Notes: generated by a model not told the origin, from the sequence alone. Counted from the stretch's first letter, positions 8,960 to 18,208 are shown. The stretch is DNA of 64,000 nt from Mangrovibacillus cuniculi (GCF_015482585.1 NZ_CP049742.1:454501-518500); one strand, 5' to 3'. A program made the numbers and translations.

Positions 8960-9493
8960 TTGATCTACATCATCAGACACGGTCAAACGGATTTAAACAA
9001 AGAACGAAGAATGCAAGGGCGAAATGGATTACCATTGAACGAAACAGGTATTCAACAAGCTGCCAAACTGAAAGAAGAGTTGAAAGAGATTTCGTTTGAT
9101 CTGGTTTTTTCTTCTCCACAAGAAAGGGCTATTCAGACTGCTGAAATAGTTACTGGTATGCAGGTGTCTACTGATCTAAGACTAGATGTATTTGACTTAG
9201 GAGATGCAGATAGAATTTTGCTTTCTGAAGTGAAAATGGATGGTCCTATCCCTGATAGAACCTTTTACAAAGGGGTAGAAAATCCAATTAGTTTCCTGGA
9301 AAGAGTTTTTGACTTCATGTCGGAACTGGAAAAACAAGTTGCCCATAAAGAAATAAATATTTTATTGTCCGGTCATAGATGCACCACTGGTTGTATGGGA
9401 GCTTATTTTGAGGGAGTGCCTTCCGACGGCAATATTACTAGATTTTCATCTGAAACAGGTAACTTCAAAGTTTTTACGTTCAATAGAAAGTAA
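8960..9493 (+). CDS. histidine phosphatase (phosphoglycerate mutase-like)
   Basis: A 177-residue histidine phosphatase superfamily member. The catalytic RHGQT is at residues 6-10, FSSPQERAIQTAE provides the second phosphate-pocket arginine, and LSGHR gives the second catalytic histidine. Such proteins dephosphorylate small metabolites or act as mutases, but the substrate cannot be read from sequence. The TTG at 8960 follows GGGAGG by seven bases. A small lipoprotein gene follows 50 bases downstream. Confidence 0.88.
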   Translation: MIYIIRHGQTDLNKERRMQGRNGLPLNETGIQQAAKLKEELKEISFDLVFSSPQERAIQTAEIVTGMQVSTDLRLDVFDLGDADRILLSEVKMDGPIPDRTFYKGVENPISFLERVFDFMSELEKQVAHKEINILLSGHRCTTGCMGAYFEGVPSDGNITRFSSETGNFKVFTFNRK

Positions 9494-9545
9494 GTTACGG
9501 TTTTCTCGACAGTCAAACAAAAACAATTTAAAAGGAGTAAGCCAT

Positions 9546-9824
9546 ATGAATGGAATGAAATCCAAGCTATCAGTAACAGGCGGTCTTGTTTTTTTAGGTA
9601 TATCGATATTATTCTCATCTTGTTCTATTACTACTGCTATTAGTGAGTTGAAAAATGACCAAGATGCACCTAATTCATCAAGATTTGAAATGATCACTCC
9701 AAATGAGAGTAACATTATTATTTTTGATACAGTTACAGGAGAGTATTGGAGGAAATTTATCGAACCAAATGAAGGGCCGACGAATTGGGAAATGCAAGAG
9801 TCACCAGTATCGGGTAGCAATTAG
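9546..9824 (+). CDS. small secreted or lipoprotein-like protein, 92 aa
   Basis: The N-terminal signal-like hydrophobic stretch (about residues 8-24) ends in LFSSC, a possible lipobox with Cys26. The mature part is short and polar and contains FDTVTGEYW and FIEPNEGP. No family is recognised. AAAGGAG (9531-9537) precedes the ATG by eight bases. Confidence 0.6.
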   Translation: MNGMKSKLSVTGGLVFLGISILFSSCSITTAISELKNDQDAPNSSRFEMITPNESNIIIFDTVTGEYWRKFIEPNEGPTNWEMQESPVSGSN

Positions 9825-9965
9825 TAAAGTATTTGAATACGTTCTACATAATGTGTTATCAACAAAAAAGCAGGCGTTTAAATAGTATGTTAGTTTCATT
9901 ATATAATAGGTACGGTTTGTAAATTTAAACATTTAAAATAAATGTAAGTCCTAAGGGGGTAATCC

Positions 9966-10445
9966 ATGAAACTTCGCATAGCTACCAGTTCAGATTTTGA
10001 TTCAATTTCTCCTCTCCTAAACGTTTGGTGGGGAGGACGTCAAATGGTTGATATGTTACCAAGATTATTCTTTCAGCACTTTTCAAGCACTAGTTTAGTG
10101 ATGGAACAGGATGATGAAATTATTGGGTTCTTAGTTGGACTCCTTTCGCAAGATCATGTAGAAGAGGCTTACATTCATTTTGTTGGTGTTCATCCTAATC
10201 ATCGAAAGAAAAACATTGCAAAAGTTCTGTATGAGGAATTCTACGAGATTGCCAAAGATAACGAGCGTTCTATAGTTCGATGTGTCACCTCACCAGTAAA
10301 TAAGGCTTCTGTTGCGTTTCACACCAAGATTGGATTTGAGGTGGAAGAAGGAGATAAGTTGGTGGATGGCGTGGATGTACATACTAACTATGATGGAAAT
10401 GGTCAAGATCGAGTATTGTTTTGGAAACAGTTGAAGTACAGATAG
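9966..10445 (+). CDS. GNAT family N-acetyltransferase
   Basis: A 159-residue GCN5-related acetyltransferase, expected to move acetyl from acetyl-CoA to an unknown amine. The motif A region reads FVGVHPNHRKKNIAKVL (about residues 75-91), the acetyl-CoA pyrophosphate loop. The later strand-helix NKASVAFHTKIGFEVEEGD matches motif B. A GGGGG ribosome binding site is upstream. It is one of eight GNAT genes or remnants in the window. Confidence 0.88.
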   Translation: MKLRIATSSDFDSISPLLNVWWGGRQMVDMLPRLFFQHFSSTSLVMEQDDEIIGFLVGLLSQDHVEEAYIHFVGVHPNHRKKNIAKVLYEEFYEIAKDNERSIVRCVTSPVNKASVAFHTKIGFEVEEGDKLVDGVDVHTNYDGNGQDRVLFWKQLKYR

Positions 10446-10485
10446 TAAGGAGAGTCTGTTTTAAGTTATTAGATAGGAGGAAGTC

Positions 10486-11097
10486 ATGAAAAAACTATTG
10501 TCCCCACGCCTACCAACTAAACAACCACCTCTTCGCCCAACAGACGAAATATGGACTGGATTCTTTTCTAAAGGAGAGCTAGAAGGAGAAGAAGACAGGG
10601 TCACACAACATGCTCATTTTCAACAAGTGCAATTTACTGGAGATTGGACAAAATCAGAGTGGAGTGACGTTTTATTTGAACGCTGCGATTTCTCTGGTAG
10701 TAACTTCAGTGATGCGAGTTTTTATCGTGTGCAGTTTCATGACTGTAAATTAGATGGAGTCAATCTGTCCGGTTGCGTTATTCGAAATGGACGATTTGAT
10801 CAGTCGCGGATGAAACTTGCTAGTTTTGGATTCTCTAATTTTAAAATGGTTCGAATGCAAGATTGTGCATTAGATGAAGCGGACTTTTATGAACTTCGAC
10901 ATGAACATTTTTCTATCGATGCATGTACCTTACACAGTGCAAACTTTGGGGGAGTTGTGTTAAAAGATTTTGATTTATCCACATGCTCGTTTGAACGGAT
11001 AATTGTAAGTATTGAAAAGATTGCTGGCTGCATTATTTCACCTGAGCAGGCGGTTGGGTTTGTGAAGGCAATTGGGATGGTGGTGAAGGAAGACTAG
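10486..11097 (+). CDS. pentapeptide-repeat protein
   Basis: A 203-residue protein whose middle (about residues 65-170) shows A(D/N)Lxx-type pentapeptide repeats, for example CDFSG SNFSD ASFYR VQFHD CKLDG VNLSG. These form a right-handed quadrilateral beta helix. The family includes DNA-mimic proteins such as Qnr and MfpA, but many members have unknown roles and nothing here proves gyrase protection. AGGAGG lies upstream of the ATG. It is in line with the GNAT gene 40 bases upstream. Confidence 0.85.
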   Translation: MKKLLSPRLPTKQPPLRPTDEIWTGFFSKGELEGEEDRVTQHAHFQQVQFTGDWTKSEWSDVLFERCDFSGSNFSDASFYRVQFHDCKLDGVNLSGCVIRNGRFDQSRMKLASFGFSNFKMVRMQDCALDEADFYELRHEHFSIDACTLHSANFGGVVLKDFDLSTCSFERIIVSIEKIAGCIISPEQAVGFVKAIGMVVKED

Positions 11098-11130
11098 TGA
11101 CCACCACCCAAACGATGCCTATCTAATCTT

Positions 11131-11634
11131 TCATTTAAGTGTTTTGTAATATAATACAGTAGCATGCAATTGTCCATCACCAGATAAAGCATAATAAGGA
11201 ATGCTTCCAGCGTTTACATATTCCATAGATTGATAAAGAAAGTTGGATGGATCTCCTTCTCGAGTATCTAGTACGATAAGCGATTTATCTAATTCGCGGG
11301 CATAATCTTCAGCTATTTGCATTAACTTTCGACCAATGCCATTCCTACGGTAGTTAGGATGCGTAATTAGTTTTGCAATTTCAATTCTGTGTAGGCCGTT
11401 TGGTTTCGTACATAAATGTAGTTGTATGCTACCGACTATATGTTCCTCGACCTTTGCTACAAACAACAACGTTTCTGGCTGGATAACACTTTGCCAATAA
11501 GCTTTCGCTTCTCCTAGTGTTAAACCAGGTAAAAAACCTATCGATGCATCTTCATTTACTACTTTTACTAACAGGTTACTTAACTGCTCGCTAGCTTCTT
11601 CTATAGTTTCTAATCGTTGGATTTTAACTTCCAT
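11131..11634 (-). CDS. GNAT family N-acetyltransferase
   Basis: A 167-residue acetyltransferase. Motif A is IAKLITHPNYRRNGIGRKLM (about residues 86-105), with the RRNGIG pyrophosphate loop. The C-terminal part includes FLYQSMEYVNAGSIPYYALS. The substrate is unknown. The start lies 20 bases before the stop of the HD-domain gene upstream on the same strand, so the two are probably co-transcribed. Confidence 0.88.
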   Translation of the reverse strand: MEVKIQRLETIEEASEQLSNLLVKVVNEDASIGFLPGLTLGEAKAYWQSVIQPETLLFVAKVEEHIVGSIQLHLCTKPNGLHRIEIAKLITHPNYRRNGIGRKLMQIAEDYARELDKSLIVLDTREGDPSNFLYQSMEYVNAGSIPYYALSGDGQLHATVLYYKTLK

Positions 11635-11654
11635 GGCAATTAAACCTCCCCCAT

Positions 11655-12632
11655 TTAGGTCGATAACACTTTTACAAATGTGCCTTCTAAAGATCTGTCA
11701 TATGCTAATTTGTTCATCTTTTGCACCTTTTGAGAAAGTGTGGAAGCGGATTGTAGATGTCTGTTTTGATAAACAGAAGGATCAATCAATCTTACTTTAT
11801 TTTTTCGATGAATAGTAAATTCTTCTTTATTATTTTCCACCTTAACATGAGGGTGTATCTTTTCAAGTAAACTTTTAACTTCTGGATCTGAAATGGACTG
11901 AAGTTTTGTCCATAATTCTTGATCTGTCTGTAAGAAGTCCTCTAATGAAAGATAATTCTTTTGCAAAGAAAGCTTTAGTACGGAAGCTAACCTATCGTAT
12001 CCAAATATATTTAGTGGATCCATAAAGAAGTCAATTACTTCTGTGTAATAAGTCTCTACAAACCACTCCGCCACTTGGATATTTTTTAAATACATCTTTC
12101 CATTCATGACAATCAGATTATCTAAAAACGTATCTACTTCTTCTCGTAAAATGTGCCCATATGTAAACATGTCTCGAAGTGTATAATCCACACGATCAGC
12201 ACAAAGTTCCGGTGCAGGCTGTTCTAACAAAGTCCATTGCGATTCATCCAGTAGAATCTGTTCATAGTGGAAACCGTGCTTTTCTAAGATAGAAGGGATT
12301 GTAGAGTCTTTAATAACAGTATGAAAAATTTTTTCGTGATAGTCTTCTTCTTTGTTATCAAAGACAAAGTCGACGACATGGGAAAAAGCAGTATGAGAAA
12401 CGTCGTGTAATAACCCAGCAATTTGCTCTTGTAGGGAGCCACCGAGTTTCTTGATAAGAAGCATGACGCCAATGGAATGCTCGTATCGAGTAACATTCCA
12501 TTTAGGGTTAACTAAGTAACTTGCGCCTCCTTGACGTATACCCTTTAATCGTTGGAGCGGAGGACTTTGAATCAATTCTTCTAGTACTTTATTTAGTTGG
12601 AATTCTCCGTAGATGGTGTCTTGGATTCTCAT
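11655..12632 (-). CDS. HD-superfamily phosphohydrolase
   Basis: A 325-residue protein with the HD metal-binding series RYEHSIG, then LLHDVSHTAFSH, and a later Asp in LCADRVDYTLRDM. This is the arrangement of the COG1078-like dNTPase/phosphohydrolase group (SamHD1-like, e.g. B. subtilis YwfO). Expected activity is hydrolysis of (d)NTPs or related phosphoesters. The ATG at 12632 is chosen because AGGAGG precedes it by six bases. The open frame upstream to 12761 has no site. It is probably co-transcribed with the GNAT gene at 11131. Confidence 0.85.
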   Translation of the reverse strand: MRIQDTIYGEFQLNKVLEELIQSPPLQRLKGIRQGGASYLVNPKWNVTRYEHSIGVMLLIKKLGGSLQEQIAGLLHDVSHTAFSHVVDFVFDNKEEDYHEKIFHTVIKDSTIPSILEKHGFHYEQILLDESQWTLLEQPAPELCADRVDYTLRDMFTYGHILREEVDTFLDNLIVMNGKMYLKNIQVAEWFVETYYTEVIDFFMDPLNIFGYDRLASVLKLSLQKNYLSLEDFLQTDQELWTKLQSISDPEVKSLLEKIHPHVKVENNKEEFTIHRKNKVRLIDPSVYQNRHLQSASTLSQKVQKMNKLAYDRSLEGTFVKVLST

Positions 12633-12870
12633 GATTGTCCTCCTAAAAAGTTGGATGGGATTAATCTGTTTTTTGTAAATGTTCGGTATATAAAATATAA
12701 CAGAAAATTCGGGAGGATAAAGGGGGCAACGCATATACTGCATGGCTTTTTCTATATTCATAGACTTTCCTCACTTTTGGCAGTGGCATTTTCATGTTAC
12801 ACTAATTTTAACATATATTTGAAATTTCAATTCTTAAAAAAAGCTCTAATAAAGGGAGGAGGAACTTCCT

Positions 12871-12960
12871 GTGAAATTTTTCATTATGATGCTAATCCCA
12901 ATACTTACGATCTTCTCATGGTTAGCAATCGGGTTTTGGTCCAAGTCTGTGGAAGATTAG
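12871..12960 (+). CDS. very small membrane peptide, 29 aa
   Basis: A GTG at 12871 lies eight bases after GGGAGGAGG (12853-12861), a very strong site. It opens a 29-codon frame giving a single transmembrane helix (FFIMMLIPILTIFSWLAIGF) with a charged end KSVED. It reads as a typical bacterial single-helix microprotein. Function is unknown. Confidence 0.5.
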   Translation: MKFFIMMLIPILTIFSWLAIGFWSKSVED

Positions 12961-13039
12961 AAGACCAAACGAAGAAGTAATGCCAACGGTAGCTCAGTAA
13001 CAACTTATATACAAAAAAATGTAGTGAAGGAGGATAGTC

Positions 13040-13936
13040 ATGAAGAAACCTATCTTTGTAGAAACCACCATCCACTCCAACCTCGACACCGTCTGGGAAC
13101 ACAGTCAAAACCCTGACATTCATACAACCTGGGACCTTCGTTTTTCCTCCATTACCTATGAAAACAAAATAGACCATCGTGGATGGGAATTGTTTCGCTA
13201 CACAAGATCCATCTTTCCAGGTCTTTTGGTTAAAGGGTGGGGGGCAAATACAGGGAAGAAAACACTGAAAAATGGTGGCGCTATCTCCTCTTTGGAGTTT
13301 GGTTCTGAGCAATTGCTTTCTCCCATTAAGAAAGGAAGCGGGTATTGGAAGTATACGCCTTTAGAAGAAGGAGTAAAATTCGACACGAAATATACCTATG
13401 AAGTTCGTTATGGATTCTTTGGCAGAATACTAGACTTGCTCTTTAGACCCACAATCGCTTGGGCAACAGCGCTTAGCTTTGATGTGTTTCGATTAAGCAT
13501 TGAAACGAACCAAAAAGCGGAGCAGCTATATCGCGCATTTTTCACGAAGTGGATCTTCGTTTTTACCTTTTTGGCAGTATGGCTGTATCACGGGCTAGTG
13601 CCGAAAATCATAGCGCAGCATCCAGAAGAAGTTCGCATGATTGAACGTGTCCTACCGATTGATGGAACTGGCATTGTCATAGTTGTAGGGGTTTTAGAGA
13701 TAGTGTTCGGTTTGTTATGGCTGAAATCTACATTTCATAAATGGTTATTTTTACTGCAGCTACTGGCATTCCCTGTTCTAGCTGTTGGAGCATTAGTAGC
13801 AAATCCAGACTTACTAACAGACCCGTTTTCACCAATATCGTTAACCTTTGTACTTTGTGGTGCATCTTTAGTTGGATATATAAACGAGAAACAAACCATT
13901 CCGTCATCAAAGAACACAACATGGAAAGTAGGGTAG
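13040..13936 (+). CDS. SRPBCC domain fused to DoxX-like membrane domain
   Basis: A 298-residue fusion. Residues 1-150 resemble an SRPBCC/polyketide-cyclase-like ligand-binding domain (ETTIHSNLDTVWEHSQNP at the start). From about residue 165 there are four hydrophobic segments of a DoxX-like domain, including GIVIVVGVLEIVFGLLWL. Such fusions are found in Bacillaceae and their role is not established. A GAAGGAGGA site precedes the ATG. The next gene begins four bases after the stop, so the two form an operon. Confidence 0.78.
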   Translation: MKKPIFVETTIHSNLDTVWEHSQNPDIHTTWDLRFSSITYENKIDHRGWELFRYTRSIFPGLLVKGWGANTGKKTLKNGGAISSLEFGSEQLLSPIKKGSGYWKYTPLEEGVKFDTKYTYEVRYGFFGRILDLLFRPTIAWATALSFDVFRLSIETNQKAEQLYRAFFTKWIFVFTFLAVWLYHGLVPKIIAQHPEEVRMIERVLPIDGTGIVIVVGVLEIVFGLLWLKSTFHKWLFLLQLLAFPVLAVGALVANPDLLTDPFSPISLTFVLCGASLVGYINEKQTIPSSKNTTWKVG

Positions 13937-13939
13937 TGG

Positions 13940-14536
13940 ATGATTAGACAAGTACTAACCGAAGATCAGTGGGATAGACTGCATGAAAAAGTAAAACGTC
14001 GATACGCAGGAGACTCTATTTCCGGACAAGGGATCATGAAAGTGATGAAGGGAGCTCCTAAGACAATCCGCCCAATCTTACCATTAGGAAGAAAGAGAAA
14101 TCTATTACTATCAGAAAGTGGAACAAACGTCCCTTTTGACTTCACATGGAAAAAAGTATTCTTACCAAATGGGATGGAAGCTTACAGGTTTGAGCGAACG
14201 TTCCACTTTTCCACAGGTAGCCAATCATTTAACGCCGTATTAGTTCCATCTCGTATCAGGCCCGTCATTCATGATTTTTTAGGCGATCCGGCAACTTTGT
14301 ATGCAACGATTACTCCGACAGTAAGAGAGGACGGATCCTTGGAATTTCTCTCGGAAAGAAGTAGTTTAGTAATGGATAAGAAGAGACTATCGTTACCTGC
14401 TTTCGCGTCTGCTCAAGTTAAAGTAGAAGAGAAATACGACGACCAGAAAAATTTATATATCATCAACGTACATGCAAGTAACTCAATGGTGGGAGATTTG
14501 TTTTACTATCGGGGACATTTTGCAGAGAGGGAGTAA
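13940..14536 (+). CDS. DUF4166 domain protein
   Basis: A 198-residue soluble protein that looks like a DUF4166 family member. Features include GAPKTIRPILPLG, the RFERTFHF strand and the late LFYYRGHF segment. In several genomes DUF4166 sits beside SRPBCC/DoxX or saccharopine dehydrogenase-like genes, and here it directly follows the SRPBCC-DoxX fusion gene, so a shared process is likely but unnamed. It ends in repeat array A2. Confidence 0.72.
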   Translation: MIRQVLTEDQWDRLHEKVKRRYAGDSISGQGIMKVMKGAPKTIRPILPLGRKRNLLLSESGTNVPFDFTWKKVFLPNGMEAYRFERTFHFSTGSQSFNAVLVPSRIRPVIHDFLGDPATLYATITPTVREDGSLEFLSERSSLVMDKKRLSLPAFASAQVKVEEKYDDQKNLYIINVHASNSMVGDLFYYRGHFAERE

Positions 14537-14539
14537 GGT

Positions 14540-14712
14540 TGGAAGAAGCGACCAAACTTCGGAGAAATCGACCGAACTTGGTGGAGAAGCGACCGAACTT
14601 AAGCGGAAGCGACCAAACTTTGGAGAAAGCGACCAAACTTGGTGGAGAAGCGACCAAACTTCGGAGAAAGCGACCGAACTTGATGAGAAGCGACCAACCT
14701 CTAGCAAAACCA
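14540..14712 (+). repeat. tandem array A2, 20-21-bp unit, about 8 copies
   Basis: GACCAAACTT or GACCGAACTT recurs at 14550, 14570, 14591, 14611, 14631, 14652, 14672 and 14692, a spacing of 20 or 21 bases. The spacers are GGAGAAA- or GGTGGAGAAG-like purine tracts. This is the shortest unit among the window's arrays, about half that of A3 and A6. It lies between convergent genes, directly after the DUF4166 stop codon. Confidence 0.93.
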
Positions 14713-14721
14713 CCCAATACA

Positions 14722-14752
14722 AAAACCTGTCCCGTGCTGGAACAGGTTTTCT
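14722..14752. terminator. intrinsic terminator between convergent genes
   Basis: AAAACCTGT (14722-14730) pairs perfectly with ACAGGTTTT (14742-14750), with further C-G pairing in the loop. A-rich sequence precedes it and TTTTCTCTC follows, so it can serve both the DUF4166 gene and the oxidoreductase gene ending at 14758. Confidence 0.75.
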
Positions 14753-14757
14753 CTCTA

Positions 14758-15726
14758 CTAGTCTATTTTAATCAAAATCTTGCCTTCATAATTTCTACTT
14801 TCCATTAATCGATGAGCCGCAGCTGCTTGATCTAAAGAAAAGATCTTGGCAACAGGTATTTCTATTACTCCAGAAGCAAATAATTCCATCACTTTTGTAG
14901 CAACTGGAGCTAATCGTTCAGGTGCATGTTTTCTTGTGGTACCTAAGCTAAAGCCTTTAACATTCCGACAACTATTATGTACATCGCTTGTACTAAACGA
15001 ACCAGCTTTTCCGCTGCTGTTGCCAAACTGTACAAGTGTGCCGTACATCGCTAAGCATTTTAAACTATTAGTTGTAACATCACCAGCAACAGAATCAAAA
15101 ATAACGTTTGCACCGCTAGTATTAGTTTCATTCATGACCATCTCAGCAAACGTGTCATACGTATAGACGTTATCGGCGCCTAAGTTTTGTACATACTCTT
15201 GCTTATCTAAATTACCGACCGTACCAATAACTTTCTTTACTCCAGCTAACTTTGCTAATTGAACTAGCATAGATCCAACGCCACCTGCAGCACTATGAAT
15301 AACAATGGTATCTGTAGTTTTTACTTGTCCGATTTCATAGAAAAGTATGTACGATAAGATGCCAACAGTAGGCATGGTAGCAGCTTTCTCTAAAGAGAGA
15401 TTAGAAGGTAATTTGAAGATCAATCTTTCATCCGAAATTACATATTCTGCATACGATCCGTTTTTCGGAAATGCGATTACTCGGTCTCCTTTCACAAACG
15501 TTGATCCAATAGGAGCGGTGTCCACTATCCCCGCAACATCTAACCCTAGGCTGAAAGGGAATTTCCCTTTGCCTTTCTTACCAGTTCGAGTTTTAATATC
15601 TGCATAGTTAACGCTAGTGTAAGCTGATTTAATAAGAATCTCATTTTCCCCTGTGATAGGAATTTGTCTATCTGTATAAGTAAGCACATCTGCACTACCA
15701 AATTCCTGTTGAATGACTGCTTTCAT
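14758..15726 (-). CDS. quinone oxidoreductase-like MDR protein
   Basis: A 322-residue medium-chain dehydrogenase/reductase without the structural zinc cysteines, so of the NADPH:quinone oxidoreductase (QOR) type. The GroES-like domain includes FPFSLGLDVAGIV (about residues 56-68). The Rossmann motif is HSAAGGVGSMLVQLAK (about 144-159). The C-terminus EGKILIKID is typical of the family. It probably reduces quinones or enals with NADPH in the cytoplasm. It is monocistronic and bounded by terminators at 14722 and 15816. Confidence 0.87.
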   Translation of the reverse strand: MKAVIQQEFGSADVLTYTDRQIPITGENEILIKSAYTSVNYADIKTRTGKKGKGKFPFSLGLDVAGIVDTAPIGSTFVKGDRVIAFPKNGSYAEYVISDERLIFKLPSNLSLEKAATMPTVGILSYILFYEIGQVKTTDTIVIHSAAGGVGSMLVQLAKLAGVKKVIGTVGNLDKQEYVQNLGADNVYTYDTFAEMVMNETNTSGANVIFDSVAGDVTTNSLKCLAMYGTLVQFGNSSGKAGSFSTSDVHNSCRNVKGFSLGTTRKHAPERLAPVATKVMELFASGVIEIPVAKIFSLDQAAAAHRLMESRNYEGKILIKID

Positions 15727-15815
15727 TCCCGATCTCCCCTTTATGTAAAATCCATTATAATATTAATATAAATTTCCTTATGCCGACCTCGAAATAAATG
15801 AACAACTATGAGGTG

Positions 15816-15850
15816 AAAAAAATCTCCAGAAGGTTCTGGAGATTTTTACG
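15816..15850. terminator. bidirectional intrinsic terminator
   Basis: AATCTCCAGA (15821-15830) pairs with TCTGGAGATT (15835-15844), with an A-run before and a T-run after. On the minus strand it ends the TPR-hydrolase gene (15854-16789). Confidence 0.8.
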
Positions 15851-15853
15851 TCA

Positions 15854-16789
15854 TTAAGATTGAATGAATTTAACAGCTTCTTGTAATAAATCTGTAAAAT
15901 CTTCTGGGAAAAAATGGCCTAATTCTTTTTTGACTACAAACTGACAAGGATAGTTGTATGCATCTAAAATCTTCACTAGTTCAACCGTTTTTTCAAAAAA
16001 AATATCTTGATCTCCCGCAATAATATACCCTTTTCCCGTAGGTTTGTATTTTTCTAAATAGTCTTTAATAATGTCAAGGTCACGTATGGCAGGAATAACC
16101 GCAAGGAACCCTTTTGTATTCAACTTATTACCTTTAAGACTTAATTCAATGGCAAGTTTTCCACCTTGTGATCCACCAGCAAGTATAGTTTGTTTGGATC
16201 TAGAAATTTGATGAAATTCGTTAAAAGCATGAACAATTTCACTTTCAGCAACTGTTGGATCTTCCCAACAGTATGAATCATGTCCAAACACTTGAGATGA
16301 CTGAGGAAATCCATAAAAATAGTTAGCTAATAGATGGTTGTTCATCCAATATGGAGCAAAATTTTTAACATTGTATCCCCGCATATGTAAAGAAAATATA
16401 GCAGTTGAAGCAGTAGGATTCCCAAAAGTGAACAATTCCTGCTTAGCTTCTTGTTTTGCATCCTCTAGTTTTTGTATGCATTCCTCCACAATCAATTTAA
16501 AGTTGGAGTCAGTTTGTAATACTTCTAGCTCCGAGTTGTTTGTTAATTTCTCCGGATTCCACCATAACCCTTTATCCAGCCCGTTTTGAAAAGTAGAAAG
16601 TGCCAAGTCTGTCTTCTCTTGAGCTGTAAAAGTACAAGCTTTAAGAAATAAGATCGCATCCGTTCTGTTTGGATAATCGTCCATCATTTGATGTAATAAG
16701 CTGATTACGTCACTGTATTGTTTTCGATCATATAAGGTAAAAACGTCTTTGACTAAATTATCGTACTTTGTTAGCAACAATCTTCTCAC
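15854..16789 (-). CDS. alpha/beta hydrolase with N-terminal TPR-like region
   Basis: A 311-residue protein. Residues 10-95 are helical, with TPR-like spacing (YSDVISLLHQMMDDYPNRTD and LALSTFQNGLDKG). Residues 115-311 form an alpha/beta hydrolase with the nucleophile elbow GGSQGG (about residue 198), an acidic residue in IIAGDQDIFF and a catalytic His in LGHFFPEDF. It is probably an esterase or peptidase acting on an unknown substrate. The GTG at 16789 is used, with TGGAG before it. Later TTG codons are alternatives. Confidence 0.8.
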   Translation of the reverse strand: MRRLLLTKYDNLVKDVFTLYDRKQYSDVISLLHQMMDDYPNRTDAILFLKACTFTAQEKTDLALSTFQNGLDKGLWWNPEKLTNNSELEVLQTDSNFKLIVEECIQKLEDAKQEAKQELFTFGNPTASTAIFSLHMRGYNVKNFAPYWMNNHLLANYFYGFPQSSQVFGHDSYCWEDPTVAESEIVHAFNEFHQISRSKQTILAGGSQGGKLAIELSLKGNKLNTKGFLAVIPAIRDLDIIKDYLEKYKPTGKGYIIAGDQDIFFEKTVELVKILDAYNYPCQFVVKKELGHFFPEDFTDLLQEAVKFIQS

Positions 16790-16895
16790 ACTCCATACCT
16801 TTTTCTAAATTATACCATCTAATAAGAATAATTGGATAAAAATAGTACATAACTTTTCATCATTATGGATAGATTAACGAAGTGGAGGTGTTAAG

Positions 16896-17285
16896 TTGAT
16901 AAAAACGATAGCAGCCATTTTTATTACAGTACTAATGCTAATCACTACTGGCTTTAGTAATGAAGAAAGTACTTCACCAAATGAGGAACTGTATCAAAAC
17001 GTTTTTTTAAGCCTCTTAATGCCATATATAAGTGAAGCAGTCAACAATTACTACACAAATTTGCTGTCTGAAATGCCTTTGGTTTATACATATGATATAG
17101 AAGTATTGGGAGTTAAGAGATTATTAGATGATACAAGTTATTTATTCGAGGTTGATTTGCAAGTGGCACCAGTAATTGGAGCACATAATGCAGTAGGAGA
17201 AGATAGACTTATTTTCTATATAGATGGTACAGGGAATGTGAAATTAAAAAAATATCAACACTTAAAAGATTATCCTCTCTTTTAA
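16896..17285 (+). CDS. secreted DUF3888 protein
   Basis: A 129-residue protein with an N-terminal signal sequence (about residues 1-20) and a mature domain matching DUF3888: LLMPYISEAVNNYY early and VAPVIGAHNAVGEDRLIFY late. The family is largely confined to Bacillus relatives and its function is unknown. It is probably exported. The TTG at 16896 lies behind GTGGAGGTG. A strong terminator follows. Confidence 0.8.
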   Translation: MIKTIAAIFITVLMLITTGFSNEESTSPNEELYQNVFLSLLMPYISEAVNNYYTNLLSEMPLVYTYDIEVLGVKRLLDDTSYLFEVDLQVAPVIGAHNAVGEDRLIFYIDGTGNVKLKKYQHLKDYPLF

Positions 17286-17290
17286 TAACA

Positions 17291-17332
17291 TATAGGCAGC
17301 GACTAATGTAGATAGTCACTGCCTATATTTTT
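17291..17332 (+). terminator. intrinsic terminator
   Basis: TATAGGCAG-CGACTA pairs with TAGTCACTGCCTATA (a long stem across 17291-17328), followed by TTTTTAT. It ends the DUF3888 transcript. Confidence 0.85.
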
Positions 17333-17427
17333 ATGTAATTAATGGTATTTATTATATATTTATGTAAAATAAAACTAATAGAAAGATAGAGTATTCAGTA
17401 AGATATCAATGCATAGGAGAATGCGAA

Positions 17428-18192
17428 ATGAACCCAATAGTGCTTCAGTTCCAGCATACAATCGGTGAAATCAAAAGTATGGAAAAACTAGCTCAACAAG
17501 GATGGACGTCTATCGTACAAAAAGTAACAACAGACAACGGAGTCTATCTATTAAAAAGTTCATATAAGGACAAGTACAGACAATGGTTAAAACAAGAAGC
17601 GGATGTACTACAACAATTTAAAGATCATGATGAAATCCATGTGCCAAAATATTTTGGATTTATTGTGGAAGAGAGTGCGAGTCATTTACTCATGTCTTTT
17701 GAAGAAGGTGTTAGTTTAACAACGGCTTTAAAAGAAGCAAAGACGACAGAGGAGAGAAGAGAGCTGATAAAAAGTTTTGGAAACTTCTTGAATCATTTTC
17801 ATGGGTTAAAAATACCTGAAGACATAGGAAAGGTAGATTGGCTAGAATCTCAGTTTGAATTGGCTGCCAAGTATATAGAAAAAAATCAAACAGATGGAAG
17901 TCTAGAATTGCTGCAACAACTAAAGAACAATAAACCAACGCCAACTCAGCAAACATTTATTCATGGAGACTGCACAACGGATAATGTAATGGTGATCAAT
18001 GGTCGTGTAGCATTATTTATTGATGTTGCGGGTATGACGATTGGAGATCCAAGGTATGATGAATCCTTAGCTATAAGGGACTTTACTGGTGACAATGAGT
18101 TAAAGAGTGCTTTCTATGAAGGCTATACAAGAAATCGAGTTACTCCAGAAGAGTTTGATTACTTTGATGGTGGATTGTATGAGTTTTTCTAG
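17428..18192 (+). CDS. aminoglycoside phosphotransferase-like (APH) kinase
   Basis: A 254-residue protein of the APH/choline kinase-like fold. The Brenner motif FIHGDCTTDNVMV (about residues 177-189) holds the catalytic Asp and Asn. FIDVAGMTIGDPRYD (about 197-211) holds the metal-binding Asp. The N-lobe strand LLKSSY carries the likely ATP-contacting Lys. Phosphorylation of a small molecule is expected. Antibiotic resistance cannot be inferred from the fold. It is bounded by terminators. Confidence 0.82.
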   Translation: MNPIVLQFQHTIGEIKSMEKLAQQGWTSIVQKVTTDNGVYLLKSSYKDKYRQWLKQEADVLQQFKDHDEIHVPKYFGFIVEESASHLLMSFEEGVSLTTALKEAKTTEERRELIKSFGNFLNHFHGLKIPEDIGKVDWLESQFELAAKYIEKNQTDGSLELLQQLKNNKPTPTQQTFIHGDCTTDNVMVINGRVALFIDVAGMTIGDPRYDESLAIRDFTGDNELKSAFYEGYTRNRVTPEEFDYFDGGLYEFF

Positions 18193-18208
18193 AAGTATAG
18201 TAGATGAA

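Noticed and set aside
14463-14808. Plus and minus frames across array A2
   Set aside because: They overlap the end of the DUF4166 gene and the terminator, and encode only the repeat.
17428-18192. APH-like protein as an antibiotic resistance gene
   Set aside because: The fold is shared with many small-molecule kinases and nothing in the sequence indicates aminoglycoside specificity.
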